The notes under the pieces: generated by a model
What the model saw: only the letters and a program-made list of their open reading frames with translations
Told to the model about the DNA's origin: nothing
The model's database searches: none
NCBI GenBank assembly: GCA_963666575.2
Contig: CAXXYG010000025.1
Coordinates: forward strand, 1-64,000
DNA length: 64,000 bases
Reading direction: 5' to 3'
DNA from: JABMQB01 sp963666575
Lineage (GTDB): Bacteria > Bacteroidota > Bacteroidia > Bacteroidales > Prolixibacteraceae
Part shown: in pieces, positions 34,252-43,783 of the stretch
Position numbering within the stretch: the first letter of the stretch is position 1
Layout: each line of letters begins with the position of its first letter
Made by a program: the position numbers and the translations under genes

Positions 34252-35031
34252 ATGAAGGTCCTGATAATTGAAGATGAAAAACCTGCAGCGGAGAAACTAA
34301 GCCTATTCCTGCAAAAGATTAATCCAAACATCACAGTTTTAGCTATAACCACTTCCATAAAATCAAGTATCAATTTTCTCGAAACCAATAAACACACCAT
34401 CGATTTAATATTTTCGGATATCCAGCTCCGTGATGGTTTATGCTTCGAAATTTTTAAACAAACCGATTGTAACATACCCATCATTTTTATTACCGCTTAC
34501 AATGAGTACACTCTGAATGCCTTTAAGACAAATGGCATTGATTATTTATTAAAACCATTATCGTACGATGCACTTGAGGCATCGCTGAATAAAATTGAAC
34601 GGTTAAAAGAGAGTTTTTCTCCTAAAAGCGGTACCCCGCCCATTAATTTTTCAGAATTAACCACCATTTTATCGGCATCGCGTACCAATTACCGGACACG
34701 GTTTATGATTAAAATCCGTGACCATATAAAAGCCTTTGATAGTTCTGAAATTGCACTTTTTTATGCCGAAGGCAGAGATGTATTTTTGGTAACCAATACC
34801 AACAAAAATTACATTATCAATCAAAAGCTGGAGGAGCTTTCTGCTGAACTGGACCCAGAAAAATTCCTGAGGGTTAACCGTACTTTTATTGTCAACATTG
34901 ATTTTATTGTTGAAGTAATTGCGTATTCAAACAGCAGGCTAAAAATAATTACCAATCCGGCACACGAAAAAGAGGTAATTGTCAGCCGCGAAAAAGTAGG
35001 TGAATTTAAAAAGTGGTTTGGTGGCGAATAG
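34252..35031 (+). CDS. LytTR response regulator
   Basis: 259-aa regulator. The receiver (residues 1-120) has VLIIEDEKPAAEKL, the phospho-Asp in LIFSDIQLRDG and the Lys in DYLLKPLSYDAL. The LytTR DNA-binding domain follows at ~150-255 (FMIKIRDHIKAFDSSEIALFYAEGRDVFLV, FLRVNRTFIVNIDFI). ATG at 34252 is chosen: it is one base after the previous stop, and the receiver begins there; the frame is open to 34183 without homology. It is the output of the LytS/pseudo-LytS operon. Confidence 0.92.
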   Translation: MKVLIIEDEKPAAEKLSLFLQKINPNITVLAITTSIKSSINFLETNKHTIDLIFSDIQLRDGLCFEIFKQTDCNIPIIFITAYNEYTLNAFKTNGIDYLLKPLSYDALEASLNKIERLKESFSPKSGTPPINFSELTTILSASRTNYRTRFMIKIRDHIKAFDSSEIALFYAEGRDVFLVTNTNKNYIINQKLEELSAELDPEKFLRVNRTFIVNIDFIVEVIAYSNSRLKIITNPAHEKEVIVSREKVGEFKKWFGGE

Positions 35032-35157
35032 TGGAGTTTTAACTATAAAAACTTTAAACAAATACGACAACATTAATAATACCCAATAATAAATAAGAAA
35101 CTAAAAACGAACTCAGGACAACTTGTAGTTGCATATTCCTTATTGGATATTTTAGAT

Positions 35158-35487
35158 TTACTTTTTCTTTTTTTTCCGGGGTTTAGGTTCTGGAAGTTCT
35201 TTAACTGTGATCCGAACCAATTCGCTCAGCCATTCCCTATCTTCTAATTTTTCTTCAATCAGGAAGCTTGGTTTGGCACCCTTGTACGGTGGAGATTCAA
35301 CGACCTCTCCAATAAATCTCCTTCCTGATTCAGTAGGTTTTATAAATAACTTATTGTCGCAAATAAGGGCAAATATTTTTCCATCCGAAAAAACAGCATA
35401 TTCTCCAAACATACTCCTGGCAGTGACCTCTCCGGCTTTTTCAATTTGACCTACAACAAACTCTACAAATTCTTTTTTTGATGCCAT
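35158..35487 (-). CDS. TfoX N-terminal domain protein
   Basis: 109-aa protein comprising only the TfoX N-terminal domain (FVEFVVGQIEKAGEVTARSMFGEYAVF, GKIFALICDNKLFIKPT, PYKGAKPSFLIEE). The tail is basic (PKPRKKKKK), which hints at nucleic acid contact. TfoX/Sxy proteins promote competence in gammaproteobacteria, but short single-domain forms in Bacteroidota have no known role. It stands alone, convergent with the LytTR gene. Confidence 0.88.
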   Translation of the reverse strand: MASKKEFVEFVVGQIEKAGEVTARSMFGEYAVFSDGKIFALICDNKLFIKPTESGRRFIGEVVESPPYKGAKPSFLIEEKLEDREWLSELVRITVKELPEPKPRKKKKK

Positions 35488-35745
35488 TTAATTCAGTTTA
35501 CTTATTAATCGTCAATTTAGTATAATTTGCGCAAGCTCAATGAAAAATTTAAGTACAATACACAACCCTACTCTTTTTATAAAGGAAAAACTAAAACTTA
35601 CAAAGGCGGAAACATCTGTATTCAACATCACTGTTTTCAGGTTGTTTTGTTATTCCTTCATCTTTTTAGTATTTTAGACAACGGTTATAAAACCACTTTT
35701 TTTTATTTGAGTCAAACACAATTAATTCCTATCTATTTCCCGATT

Positions 35746-37278
35746 ATGGCCGGAACCAGTTCAAATCTAACCCGATTTCAAACAATAGCTTTAATTGTTG
35801 CGCCTCTTTTAAGCCTGTGTATCATCCTTTTTGTCGATCTCGACCCAACCAACCGGAAAGTGACCTATACTATGGCTATTGCTTTGCTAATGGCCATATG
35901 GTGGATTACAGAAGCAATTCCACTTGCTGCTACAGCATTAATTCCAGTGGCACTGTTCCCTCTGTTTGGAATAGTTGATGGAAAAACCATTTCGTCGATG
36001 TATTTTAACCACCTGATTTTTTTATTTATTGGCGGTTTTATGATGGCACTAGCCATGGAGCGGTGGGATTTGCACAAACGTATTGCCTTAAAAATCCTCA
36101 TCCTTTTTGGTGTCAGCCCGGGGCGTATTTTAATGGGATTTATGGTGGCTACTTCTGTCCTTTCAATGTGGATGTCGAACACAGCCACCGCTATGATGAT
36201 GATTCCAATTGCCATGTCAATTATATTAAAACTTGAAGAAACATTAGGTAAACCTAAAATGGGAAAATATTCCATTGGTTTGTTACTGGGAATTGCATAT
36301 TCTGCATCAATAGGAGGCATAGCTACCCTTGTTGGCACCCCTCCTAACCTATCATTTGCCCGGATAATCAGTATTGTATTTCCTAATATTCAGGAAATAT
36401 CGTTTGCCGATTGGCTGTTATTTGCTTTACCTGTATCAATTCTAATGTTTTTTGCAGCGTGGATATTATTGTATTTTATGTACAAACCACAAAAAAAATG
36501 GAAAAAACTAACCCGTAAAGATTTTAGGGATGAATACCAAAATCTGGGCAAAGCAAAAGCTGAAGAAAAAATAGTTTTTATTTTGTTCCTGACACTGGCA
36601 GCTTTGTGGATTTTTCGATCGGGATTTAATATACAATCGTTCAACATTCCGGGCTGGTCGCAATTGTTCCATACACCGGCTTTTATTAACGATGGCACAG
36701 TAGCGATTTTTATTGCACTAATTTTATTTATTATTCCTTCATCATCCGAAAAAGGCAAACAGTTGATGGACTGGAAAACAGCAAATAAACTTCCCTGGCA
36801 CATAGTACTATTATTTGGTGGAGGATTTGCCCTTGCCAAAGGATTTGTTGATTCGGGGCTATCTGTTTGGTTTGGTGAATCGTTGGCAGGATTGGCTACA
36901 GTACATCCTATTGTATTAACCTTGGTTATTGTTGCTATGATGTCATTCCTAACTGAATTAACATCAAACACAGCTACTACCGAAATGATCCTACCGATAT
37001 TAGCCGGATTGGCTGTAAGTATTCAAATTAACCCTTTATTGTTGATGATTCCGGCTACTTTGGCAGGGTCGCTGGCATTTATGTTACCTGTGGCAACACC
37101 CCCTAATGCTATAGTTTTTGGCACTGGCCATTTATCGGTGAGAGACATGATGCGGACGGGTTTTTTATTAAACATTATAGGAATTATTATTGCTACTTTG
37201 ATGATGTATTTTTGGGGAACTATTGTTTTTAATATCGATCCGGGCACTTTCCCCGATTGGGCATTAACCGGCAAATAA
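35746..37278 (+). CDS. DASS-family (SLC13) anion:sodium symporter
   Basis: 510-aa inner-membrane transporter for dicarboxylates or similar anions with sodium. It has about 11-12 helices and the two internally repeated Ser-Asn-Thr signatures, LSMWMSNTATAMMMIP and LTSNTATTEMILPILAG, that bind the carboxylate. GGIATLVGTPPNLSFARII and MLPVATPPNAIVFG are the paired family motifs. The ATG at 35746 fits family length; an open frame to 35527 adds 73 residues that do not look like the family. No regulatory partner is adjacent. Confidence 0.93.
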   Translation: MAGTSSNLTRFQTIALIVAPLLSLCIILFVDLDPTNRKVTYTMAIALLMAIWWITEAIPLAATALIPVALFPLFGIVDGKTISSMYFNHLIFLFIGGFMMALAMERWDLHKRIALKILILFGVSPGRILMGFMVATSVLSMWMSNTATAMMMIPIAMSIILKLEETLGKPKMGKYSIGLLLGIAYSASIGGIATLVGTPPNLSFARIISIVFPNIQEISFADWLLFALPVSILMFFAAWILLYFMYKPQKKWKKLTRKDFRDEYQNLGKAKAEEKIVFILFLTLAALWIFRSGFNIQSFNIPGWSQLFHTPAFINDGTVAIFIALILFIIPSSSEKGKQLMDWKTANKLPWHIVLLFGGGFALAKGFVDSGLSVWFGESLAGLATVHPIVLTLVIVAMMSFLTELTSNTATTEMILPILAGLAVSIQINPLLLMIPATLAGSLAFMLPVATPPNAIVFGTGHLSVRDMMRTGFLLNIIGIIIATLMMYFWGTIVFNIDPGTFPDWALTGK

Positions 37279-37462
37279 TACTTATGTTATTTTATTATTT
37301 ATAAAACTTAAAAATATTGTAGATAGTTTTGATTGAGGTTGGTTTATTTTAAATCCATTCAGCCCAAATAAAACCATTATTTGAATCACTTTAATTGTGA
37401 CTAATTTATTTAAAATGACTATTTTAGATTTTAATTACTTACATAACAAAGACTTTAATTTT

Positions 37463-38155
37463 ATGAAACAGTTTAAAAACCTCCTTTTTCTATTAATATT
37501 CTTATCGGGAGCGTCCATAAATCTCTATTCTCAAAACTATGGTTTAGGGACCATCAGTGATTTTATTGACTCTAATAATATCAGAAAGCGGCTTGGAGGG
37601 GAAACTGAAGAGATTATTGGATCGCCTTATGAAAATGATGAATTTATTGTTGGTTATTTTGTTTCAACATCAAACCAGAAATATGAAAATATTCCTTTAC
37701 GAGTGAATGCCTACAATAACGAAATAGAATACCAGGATGAAGAGGGTACCATTTTTGTTTTTGCGATTCCTGAACTCATCGATTTTGTTCAAATCGAAAA
37801 TGCTAAATACAAATATTACCCTTACTCATCGGGGAAAAAAATCTTTAAAGGGTACTTTAACGTTTTAATTGAAGGGAAGGCCTCTTTATTATCAAAAGGG
37901 CGGATTATTTTTAACAAAGCCAAGTTGCCTGTTCCTTATCAGGAAGCTGTTCCGGCCACTTTCAAAAAATTAAACGACGAGTATTTTATTAAAATCGGCA
38001 CTAGCGAAGCAAAAATGGTTTCGGGAAAAAAAGATGTTTTAAAAATACTTGATTCTGAAGATTCAAAAATTGAGGATTTTATAAAAAAGAATAAAATAAA
38101 AGTTAACAAATCCGAAGGATTAATTGAGGTTGTTACTTATTATAACGCGCTTTAA
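37463..38155 (+). CDS. Exported hypothetical protein
   Basis: 230-aa protein with a signal peptide (KNLLFLLIFLSGASINLYSQ, cleaved near residue 22). I do not recognise the domain. The mature part shows beta-rich stretches (FIVGYFVSTSNQKYENIPLRVNAYNNEIEY, GYFNVLIEGKASLLSKG) and a charged helical C-terminus (EDSKIEDFIKKNKIKVNKSE). The ATG at 37463 gives the signal peptide; the frame extends 22 codons upstream without support. A strong terminator follows. Confidence 0.72.
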   Translation: MKQFKNLLFLLIFLSGASINLYSQNYGLGTISDFIDSNNIRKRLGGETEEIIGSPYENDEFIVGYFVSTSNQKYENIPLRVNAYNNEIEYQDEEGTIFVFAIPELIDFVQIENAKYKYYPYSSGKKIFKGYFNVLIEGKASLLSKGRIIFNKAKLPVPYQEAVPATFKKLNDEYFIKIGTSEAKMVSGKKDVLKILDSEDSKIEDFIKKNKIKVNKSEGLIEVVTYYNAL

Positions 38156-38181
38156 TTATTTAAAAGATAAAATACGTTATT

Positions 38182-38210
38182 GGCAGCAGGATATTCCTGC
38201 TGCCTTTTTT
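38182..38210 (+). terminator. Strong intrinsic terminator
   Basis: GGCAGCAGGA (38182-38191) and TCCTGCTGCC (38195-38204) form a perfect ten-pair stem with a three-base loop, followed by TTTTTT. It closes the exported hypothetical gene and lies directly before the methyltransferase gene. Confidence 0.93.
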
Positions 38211-38221
38211 ATATTCGCAGT

Positions 38222-38902
38222 ATGGAAGTAATATTTGTATTGGTTGAACCCATTGTACCCGAAAATGTAGGGGCTGCAGCACGTGCTTTAAAAACAATGG
38301 GATACGGTCAGTTAAGGTTGGTGAATCCGTGTGAATATAAAAGTGGGCCAGCAACCTGGCTCGCTCATGGCTCGGCCGATATTCTTGATAGTGCAAAAGT
38401 ATTCCCTGCATTTAAAGATGCCATTTCCGATGCAGATTTTATCATTGGCACTTCTGCGAAACAGCGCATTGTAAAACACGATTATTACCCCGCAAGCCAA
38501 CTGCCCAGTTTGCTTTCGGAGAAAGGCACTTCCATTTCAAAAATTGCAATTGTTTTTGGCCGTGAAGATTCCGGCTTACGGAATGAGGAATTAGAAATGT
38601 GTGACATTGTTACAACCATTCCGCTACAAACAACCTTCCCATCGTTAAACCTTGCTCAGGCAGTAATGGTTTATGCCTATGAGCTGTCGAAAATGGCATA
38701 TACTAATACATCCGAAATATCTGTTAACACTGAAAGTTTACAGTCCCTAAAACAAAAATCGGCTGCCCTTCTGGCTGATTTGGGTTTTAAAAAAAACTCA
38801 GCTATTTTTTCACGGATGTTAGAGCGGCTTATGTTTTTAAGGCAAAAAGACATTCAGCTAATGCATTCAATTTGTAATAAATTCTTCGAAAAACAAAAAT
38901 AA
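38222..38902 (+). CDS. TrmH-family RNA 2'-O-methyltransferase (TrmJ-like)
   Basis: 226-aa SPOUT methyltransferase that methylates a ribose 2'-OH with S-adenosylmethionine, probably in tRNA. It begins VIFVLVEPIVPENVGAAARALKTMG, the family's motif 1. KIAIVFGREDSGLRNEELEMCD is motif 2 and FPSLNLAQAVMVYAYEL is motif 3, which with motif 2 forms the knotted cofactor site. The C-terminal ~60 residues form the helical tail seen in TrmJ. The ATG at 38222 is right at the homologous start. Confidence 0.92.
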   Translation: MEVIFVLVEPIVPENVGAAARALKTMGYGQLRLVNPCEYKSGPATWLAHGSADILDSAKVFPAFKDAISDADFIIGTSAKQRIVKHDYYPASQLPSLLSEKGTSISKIAIVFGREDSGLRNEELEMCDIVTTIPLQTTFPSLNLAQAVMVYAYELSKMAYTNTSEISVNTESLQSLKQKSAALLADLGFKKNSAIFSRMLERLMFLRQKDIQLMHSICNKFFEKQK

Positions 38903-38962
38903 ACACCGTATCATGCAACGCGGCATATTTTGGTTCGTCATTAAAATAAAAATCTTTAAAGA

Positions 38963-39517
38963 TTGGAAACGCTTTATAAAAACATACACCAGGATATTAT
39001 CGACAATTGTTTAAAAGGCGATAAAAAGGCACAGTTCCAGTTGTATAAATTGTATTATAAAACAATGTACAACATCAGCTTACGTATAGTTCGCGATAAT
39101 ATGGAAGCCGAAGATGTAATGCAGGAATCGTTTTTAAAAGCCTTTGATAAAATTGACACATACAAAGGTGAAGTAAGTTTTGGGGCGTGGTTAAAACGAA
39201 TTGTTGTAAACAGGTCGTTAGATGTTTTAAAAAAACGAAAGATGGTCTTTGAAGAGATTAATGAAAAAATTCACGACGAGGTGGATTACAAAATGGATGT
39301 GGAAGGTATTAAACCCGAAACAATTAAAAAAGCCATACAAGACCTTCCGGATGGGTACAGGGTGGTTTTAAGCCTCTACCTTATCGAAGGGTACGACCAT
39401 GAAGAGATCAGTCAAATACTGAATATCAGCAACTCAGCATCGCGAACACAATACATGCGGGCAAAGAATAAATTAAAAGAACTATTAAAGGGTAAAGAAA
39501 TATTTTCATACAATTAG
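38963..39517 (+). CDS. ECF RNA polymerase sigma factor
   Basis: 184-aa sigma-70 family factor with regions 2 and 4 only. Region 2 is FQLYKLYYKTMYNISLRIVRDNMEAEDVMQESFLKAF; region 4 is DLPDGYRVVLSLYLIEGYDHEEISQILNIS with a helix-turn-helix. The start is TTG at 38963: an in-frame stop lies two codons upstream and the protein from TTG onward covers the family N-terminus. Four bases after its stop comes a gene for a membrane protein in the anti-sigma position. Confidence 0.92.
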   Translation: METLYKNIHQDIIDNCLKGDKKAQFQLYKLYYKTMYNISLRIVRDNMEAEDVMQESFLKAFDKIDTYKGEVSFGAWLKRIVVNRSLDVLKKRKMVFEEINEKIHDEVDYKMDVEGIKPETIKKAIQDLPDGYRVVLSLYLIEGYDHEEISQILNISNSASRTQYMRAKNKLKELLKGKEIFSYN

Positions 39518-39521
39518 GAAA

Positions 39522-40085
39522 ATGGAAAATAAAAGAGAAAATATTGAACAAATAATACACGATAACCTTGACTATTTAAATAGTTCAGAACCATCGGAGG
39601 GCCATTTCGAAAGATTTGAAGCAAAATTAAATAAACAATCAAAAACAAATAAATTTTCCTTCCAGGTTGTTTGGAAAGTGGCAGCAGCAATAGTATTTGT
39701 TTTTTTGGCTGTAAATCAGGCTTTTATTTATTTCGGGAACCATACAGCCGATATAACTTCACTAAGTTCTGTATCACCCGAATATTCTGAGGTTGAGTCG
39801 TATTATACAAATGCCATTAATGTAGGTTTAAACCAGTGGGCATCATTAAATGATGCAGGAATGCTAACCGAAGAAGAAAATGACATGATGCAGGCCGAAC
39901 TCGATGATTTTAATGTTCTGTATAAAAATTTGCAAGGCGAATTAAAAGCCAACCCTTACGATGAAAGGGTTATAAATGCAATGCTTGAGTATTACCAGGC
40001 AAAACTGAACATTATCAATATGATTGTTACTAAAATTCAAGATATTAAATTAGAAAATAACAGAGATGAAAAAATTGAAATTTAA
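39522..40085 (+). CDS. Single-pass membrane protein, putative anti-sigma factor
   Basis: 187-aa protein with one membrane helix near residues 48-69 (WKVAAAIVFVFLAVNQAFIYF). The short N-terminal part would be cytoplasmic and contains HFERFEAKLNKQSK, a motif often seen in membrane proteins encoded next to ECF sigma genes in Bacteroidota. The C-terminal part is helical and acidic and would be periplasmic. No zinc-binding HxxxCxxC motif is present, so it is not a classical ZAS protein. Its role as anti-sigma is inferred from position. Overlaps the next gene by 20 bases. Confidence 0.75.
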   Translation: MENKRENIEQIIHDNLDYLNSSEPSEGHFERFEAKLNKQSKTNKFSFQVVWKVAAAIVFVFLAVNQAFIYFGNHTADITSLSSVSPEYSEVESYYTNAINVGLNQWASLNDAGMLTEEENDMMQAELDDFNVLYKNLQGELKANPYDERVINAMLEYYQAKLNIINMIVTKIQDIKLENNRDEKIEI

Positions 40086-41115
40086 ATTTTTAACGCTTAT
40101 CCTTAGCTTGTTTGTTTTTACAACCTATGCCGGAGGAGATGATACCGAAAGGGAATTTAATGAGTCGTGGCCAGCCAGTTCAGTTGAAACGCTGCAGATT
40201 ATCAACAAGTTTGGCGAAGTCAAAATCAACAACGACGGAGGAAGTGAAATTACCATCGACGTGTTGGTAACTGTTGAAACGTTTAGCAGTTCAAAAGCCG
40301 AAAAAGTTCTTGACCAGATTGAGGTTGTTTTTAGCAAATCGGGAAGTAAAATAAAAGCTGAAACCAATATCGAAAATAATTTTAAGCACCGTCAGAAATT
40401 TAGCATTGATTATACGGTAAATATTCCTTCGGATAAAAACCTGATCATCGAGAATAAATTTGGAGATGTAATTATAAACAAATTAAAAGCTAAAGGGAAT
40501 ATTAATATTGGGTATGGCAACCTATCGGCTGTAACACTTCATGGTAAAAGCATGGGTGATATTAATATTGAATTATCGTATGGGAAAGCAAATGTTGAGT
40601 CTATTTCGGATGCCGAAATTGAAATGAAATATTCGAAGTTTTTTATCGGCGACATTAATACATTGGATTTGGACTCGAAGTACTCAGTTGTAAGCATTGA
40701 TGAAATAAACAGCTTTAAAGCCGAATCGAAATATGATACATATAACTTCGATAAAGTAGGTTCCTTTAATGCCGAATTAAAATATACCAATGTAAAAATT
40801 GAAGAACTGGCAAAATCACTTAAAATTGGTACAGGTTATGGAGGTATAACTGTTGATGAAATTGCTGACGATTTTGAATTTATTGAAATTTCAAACAGCT
40901 ATGGCAAAATAAATCTGGGGCTAAGCGAAAATGCAGCATACAATGTTAAAGCAAGCTGCGATTATTGTGGAATAAGTTACAATGAATCGAACTTCTCAGG
41001 AAATAGGGAATCACGTGACCATTCGAAAAAAATTGATGGTAAAATCGGAGATGGCAATTCAAATTCCTGGGTTAATATTACAAGCCGCTATGGCAGTATC
41101 GACCTAAGGGATTAA
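40066..41115 (+). CDS. Exported DUF4097/DUF2807-like beta-repeat protein
   Basis: 349-aa protein with a signal peptide (FLTLILSLFVFTTYAG). The rest is a run of short beta-strand repeats with the pattern xIxxKYSxxxI (LIIENKFGDVIINKL, INIGYGNLSAV, INIELSYGKANVESI, IEMKYSKFFIGDI, FKAESKYDTYNFDKV, FNAELKYTNVKIEEL). This is the solenoid expected for the DUF4097/DUF2807 group. It is the last gene of the sigma operon and is probably periplasmic or outer-membrane associated. The ligand is unknown. Confidence 0.83.
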   Translation: MKKLKFKFLTLILSLFVFTTYAGGDDTEREFNESWPASSVETLQIINKFGEVKINNDGGSEITIDVLVTVETFSSSKAEKVLDQIEVVFSKSGSKIKAETNIENNFKHRQKFSIDYTVNIPSDKNLIIENKFGDVIINKLKAKGNINIGYGNLSAVTLHGKSMGDINIELSYGKANVESISDAEIEMKYSKFFIGDINTLDLDSKYSVVSIDEINSFKAESKYDTYNFDKVGSFNAELKYTNVKIEELAKSLKIGTGYGGITVDEIADDFEFIEISNSYGKINLGLSENAAYNVKASCDYCGISYNESNFSGNRESRDHSKKIDGKIGDGNSNSWVNITSRYGSIDLRD

Positions 41116-41131
41116 TATATATATTCCAGTT

Positions 41132-41163
41132 AAAAGCCGTGAGCAAAAGTGTTTACGGCTTTT
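41132..41163. terminator. Bidirectional intrinsic terminator
   Basis: AAAAGCCGT (41132-41140) and ACGGCTTTT (41155-41163) pair perfectly, flanked by A and T runs, between convergent genes. The right arm overlaps the stop of the GT2 gene. Confidence 0.88.
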
Positions 41164-42052
41164 TTAATGTGCAAAAATACCCCAGCTTATACACATCAAA
41201 TAATTTAACTGAAGGGTATTTCCCCAATAAATTTTGTTTTATCGCCGCCGAAAAAATAGTATAAAACAAACGGGGAATAAAAATTAGGCCATATTTATGC
41301 AATTTTTGATACACTTTTAAAAGGGCAATTTTATCTGCGAATCCTTCATTATCAGCTATTTTTCTCCAAATTAAAAACAAGTTTTTAAGTGACTGCCTGG
41401 TTTTATCGAGGAACTCTTCCGATGTCTCCAAACCGGTATGTTTTACCGGATTATCAACATGTAAAATTTCAACTCTTTTACAAAACAAATGGTATCCCAG
41501 CAATGTATCTTCATGACCGTACTTCGATAATTTATCATCAAACCGGTTTTCTAAAAACAGATGGCGCGGAATTACAAAATTATTTGAGGTTATAACAAAC
41601 CCTTTCTGGCTATTTCTTTGGGCTGCGTTAATGGCTTCCCTATTTTGCCCATACACCCACCGCAGTAGCTGTTTGGGATTCTCAGGAGGTAATTCTTGAT
41701 AAGTTGTGCCACCACAAAGTACTTTACCGGGAAACAGAAGCCCCATGTAATTGTGCAAGTAATTCTCAGGAATTAACGAATCGGCATCAATAAACAAAAG
41801 GTAGTCATAAATCGCATTTTCGCCCATTAAATTACGGATAGCTGCACGCCCTATATTTTGTGTTAATTCTACATATTTTATCCCTTCAAAAGATTTGCAA
41901 AAACCGGAATTTTCTTTTTTAATTTTAGGTTCTGAACCATCATCGTATACCAATATTTCAAAAGGCATTTTTAAAACCTCAGTTTCTTTTTGCAAGCCTC
42001 TCAACAAAGGTGCCACTTGAATGTTATACACTGGAATACAAATCGAAATCAT
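41153..42052 (-). CDS. Family 2 glycosyltransferase
   Basis: 299-aa GT-A fold transferase. ISICIPVYNIQVAPLL is the nucleotide-sugar binding start, EILVYDDGSEP the first Asp motif, and YLLFIDADSLIPENYL the DxD metal-binding motif. LSKYGHEDTLLGYHLF carries the likely catalytic ED. The C-terminal ~60 residues are hydrophobic in part and may touch the membrane. The acceptor is unknown; envelope polysaccharide is a reasonable guess. It is a single-gene unit. Confidence 0.9.
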   Translation of the reverse strand: MISICIPVYNIQVAPLLRGLQKETEVLKMPFEILVYDDGSEPKIKKENSGFCKSFEGIKYVELTQNIGRAAIRNLMGENAIYDYLLFIDADSLIPENYLHNYMGLLFPGKVLCGGTTYQELPPENPKQLLRWVYGQNREAINAAQRNSQKGFVITSNNFVIPRHLFLENRFDDKLSKYGHEDTLLGYHLFCKRVEILHVDNPVKHTGLETSEEFLDKTRQSLKNLFLIWRKIADNEGFADKIALLKVYQKLHKYGLIFIPRLFYTIFSAAIKQNLLGKYPSVKLFDVYKLGYFCTLKKP

Positions 42053-42282
42053 GCCTAAATTTATATACTAAACTCATTATGCGTTAAAAATAGTATTTTA
42101 TAGGCATTTTATGTCGAATGAAACGGTCATTATAAAAAATAACACGAAAGTATATTCATTATCATAGGAAGTTACATGAGTTACTTTAATTATTTTACAA
42201 TAATGACGAATGAAAATATTTTTTGGCACTTTCATTATAAAAACAAAATTGTAATTTGGCACTTGATTTAAGAAACATAAGA

Positions 42283-43683
42283 ATGAAGAAATATATTTGT
42301 TTAGGATTGATGCTATTTTCAATCCTTTTTACCCGAGCAGAAGGATATAATATTAAAATAGATATTAAAGAAGCGGCTAACGAAAATGTATTATTGACCT
42401 ATTTTTACAATGGCCGAATTATGATTGCTGATACTTTTCGGGTGGATGAATTTGGAAAAGCAGCATTAACGGGGAAAGCTTCATTACCACAAGGGCTTTA
42501 TAAGATATATCTTACAGGCGAAAAACATTTTAATTTCCTGTTGGGATCCGACCAGGACTTATTACTTAAAACCTCTGATTTACAATCAGGTGACTTAACA
42601 ATTACCGGAGCCCCCGAAAGTGAAGAGTTCCTGAAATACACCATTTATTTATCTGAAATACAAAACAAAGGCAAGGAGCTAAATGAAAAAAAGAAGGATG
42701 CCAGCGACGACGAAATTAAACAAATAGATAAGGAGTTGGAAACCATTACTGCCAATCTTGAGAAATATTGGAAAGAAAAAACGAAACAATACCCTGGTAG
42801 TTTTTTGTCAGTTTTTTTAATGGCCAATTATGTGCCAAAACCAAATAAGGAAGACATCCCAGAAGAAATTGCTAAAAATGATTCAGCACTTCTACAATAT
42901 AATTTTGATTTTCAGAAACAGCATTTTTTCGACCATTTTGATGTATCTGATGAAAGGCTATTTTATACTCCATTGCTAAAACCAAAAATTGAAAATTATT
43001 TTACTAAAATTTTATACCAAACTTATGATTCGATAAGTGTTGGAATGCTTGAGCTAATTGAAAAATCGAGGCCGAGCAAACTTAATTTTCAGTATATAAC
43101 TTCATATACTTTGAATAGCAGCATTAACAGTAAAATAATTGGGATGGATGCATTATTTGTAAAAGTAGCTCAAAAATACTATTTATCAGGAATTGCCGAT
43201 TGGGCCACCAAAGGAACCCTGGAAAAAATAAAAGAGAATGTAACATTTGCAAAAGATAATTTAATAGGCCTAACGGCACCCGAATTAAAACTTGAAAGCC
43301 TCGAAGGCGAAGTTTTTAGTTTGCACCAAATAGATGCTAAAATTACTATTGTTTTAATTTATGAGCCTAATTGTTCGCATTGCAAGGTTTTTGTCCCTGA
43401 ATTATATGAAAAAGTTTACAAAAAATACCAAAACAAAGATTTTGAAATATTTGCCATTTATTCTATGGATAATAAAGAAGAATGGCAGGAATTTATCGAT
43501 CAACATGGATTGCACAATTGGATAAATGTATGGGACGAACACCATTATTCGCGATTTAAAATCACCTACGACGCACGCAAAACACCTGGCGTTTATATTT
43601 TGGATGAGAACAAAAAAATAATCACTAAAAAACTATCGGTTGATCAGATTTTAGCTTTCCTTGAAAAAGAGTTAGGAGAATAA
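42283..43683 (+). CDS. Thioredoxin-like (TlpA-type) protein with DUF4369/DUF5106-like N-terminus
   Basis: 466-aa exported protein. The signal is residues 1-20 (ICLGLMLFSILFTRAEG). Residues ~22-120 resemble DUF4369 (NVLLTYFYNGRIMIADTF, LPQGLYKIYL). The middle (~120-310) is helical as in DUF5106 proteins. The C-terminal ~140 residues are a thioredoxin fold (LIGLTAPELKLESLEGE, VLIYEPNCSHCKVFVPEL with active-site Cys-Ser-His-Cys, KTPGVYILDENKKI with the cis-Pro). Probable periplasmic thiol-disulfide oxidoreductase. ATG at 42283 gives the signal peptide. Confidence 0.88.
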   Translation: MKKYICLGLMLFSILFTRAEGYNIKIDIKEAANENVLLTYFYNGRIMIADTFRVDEFGKAALTGKASLPQGLYKIYLTGEKHFNFLLGSDQDLLLKTSDLQSGDLTITGAPESEEFLKYTIYLSEIQNKGKELNEKKKDASDDEIKQIDKELETITANLEKYWKEKTKQYPGSFLSVFLMANYVPKPNKEDIPEEIAKNDSALLQYNFDFQKQHFFDHFDVSDERLFYTPLLKPKIENYFTKILYQTYDSISVGMLELIEKSRPSKLNFQYITSYTLNSSINSKIIGMDALFVKVAQKYYLSGIADWATKGTLEKIKENVTFAKDNLIGLTAPELKLESLEGEVFSLHQIDAKITIVLIYEPNCSHCKVFVPELYEKVYKKYQNKDFEIFAIYSMDNKEEWQEFIDQHGLHNWINVWDEHHYSRFKITYDARKTPGVYILDENKKIITKKLSVDQILAFLEKELGE

Positions 43684-43783
43684 GTGCTATAAAACCTATG
43701 AAGAAGTGTTTTACAGTAGCTTATTTATAAGATGGCATTGAGATTTATTTCTTAAATTTCAGTCATTATTTAAAACCTGATAG

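Noticed and set aside
35527..35745. N-terminal extension of the DASS transporter
   Set aside because: It begins with TTG, and its 73 residues look like translated intergenic sequence; the ATG at 35746 matches the family length.
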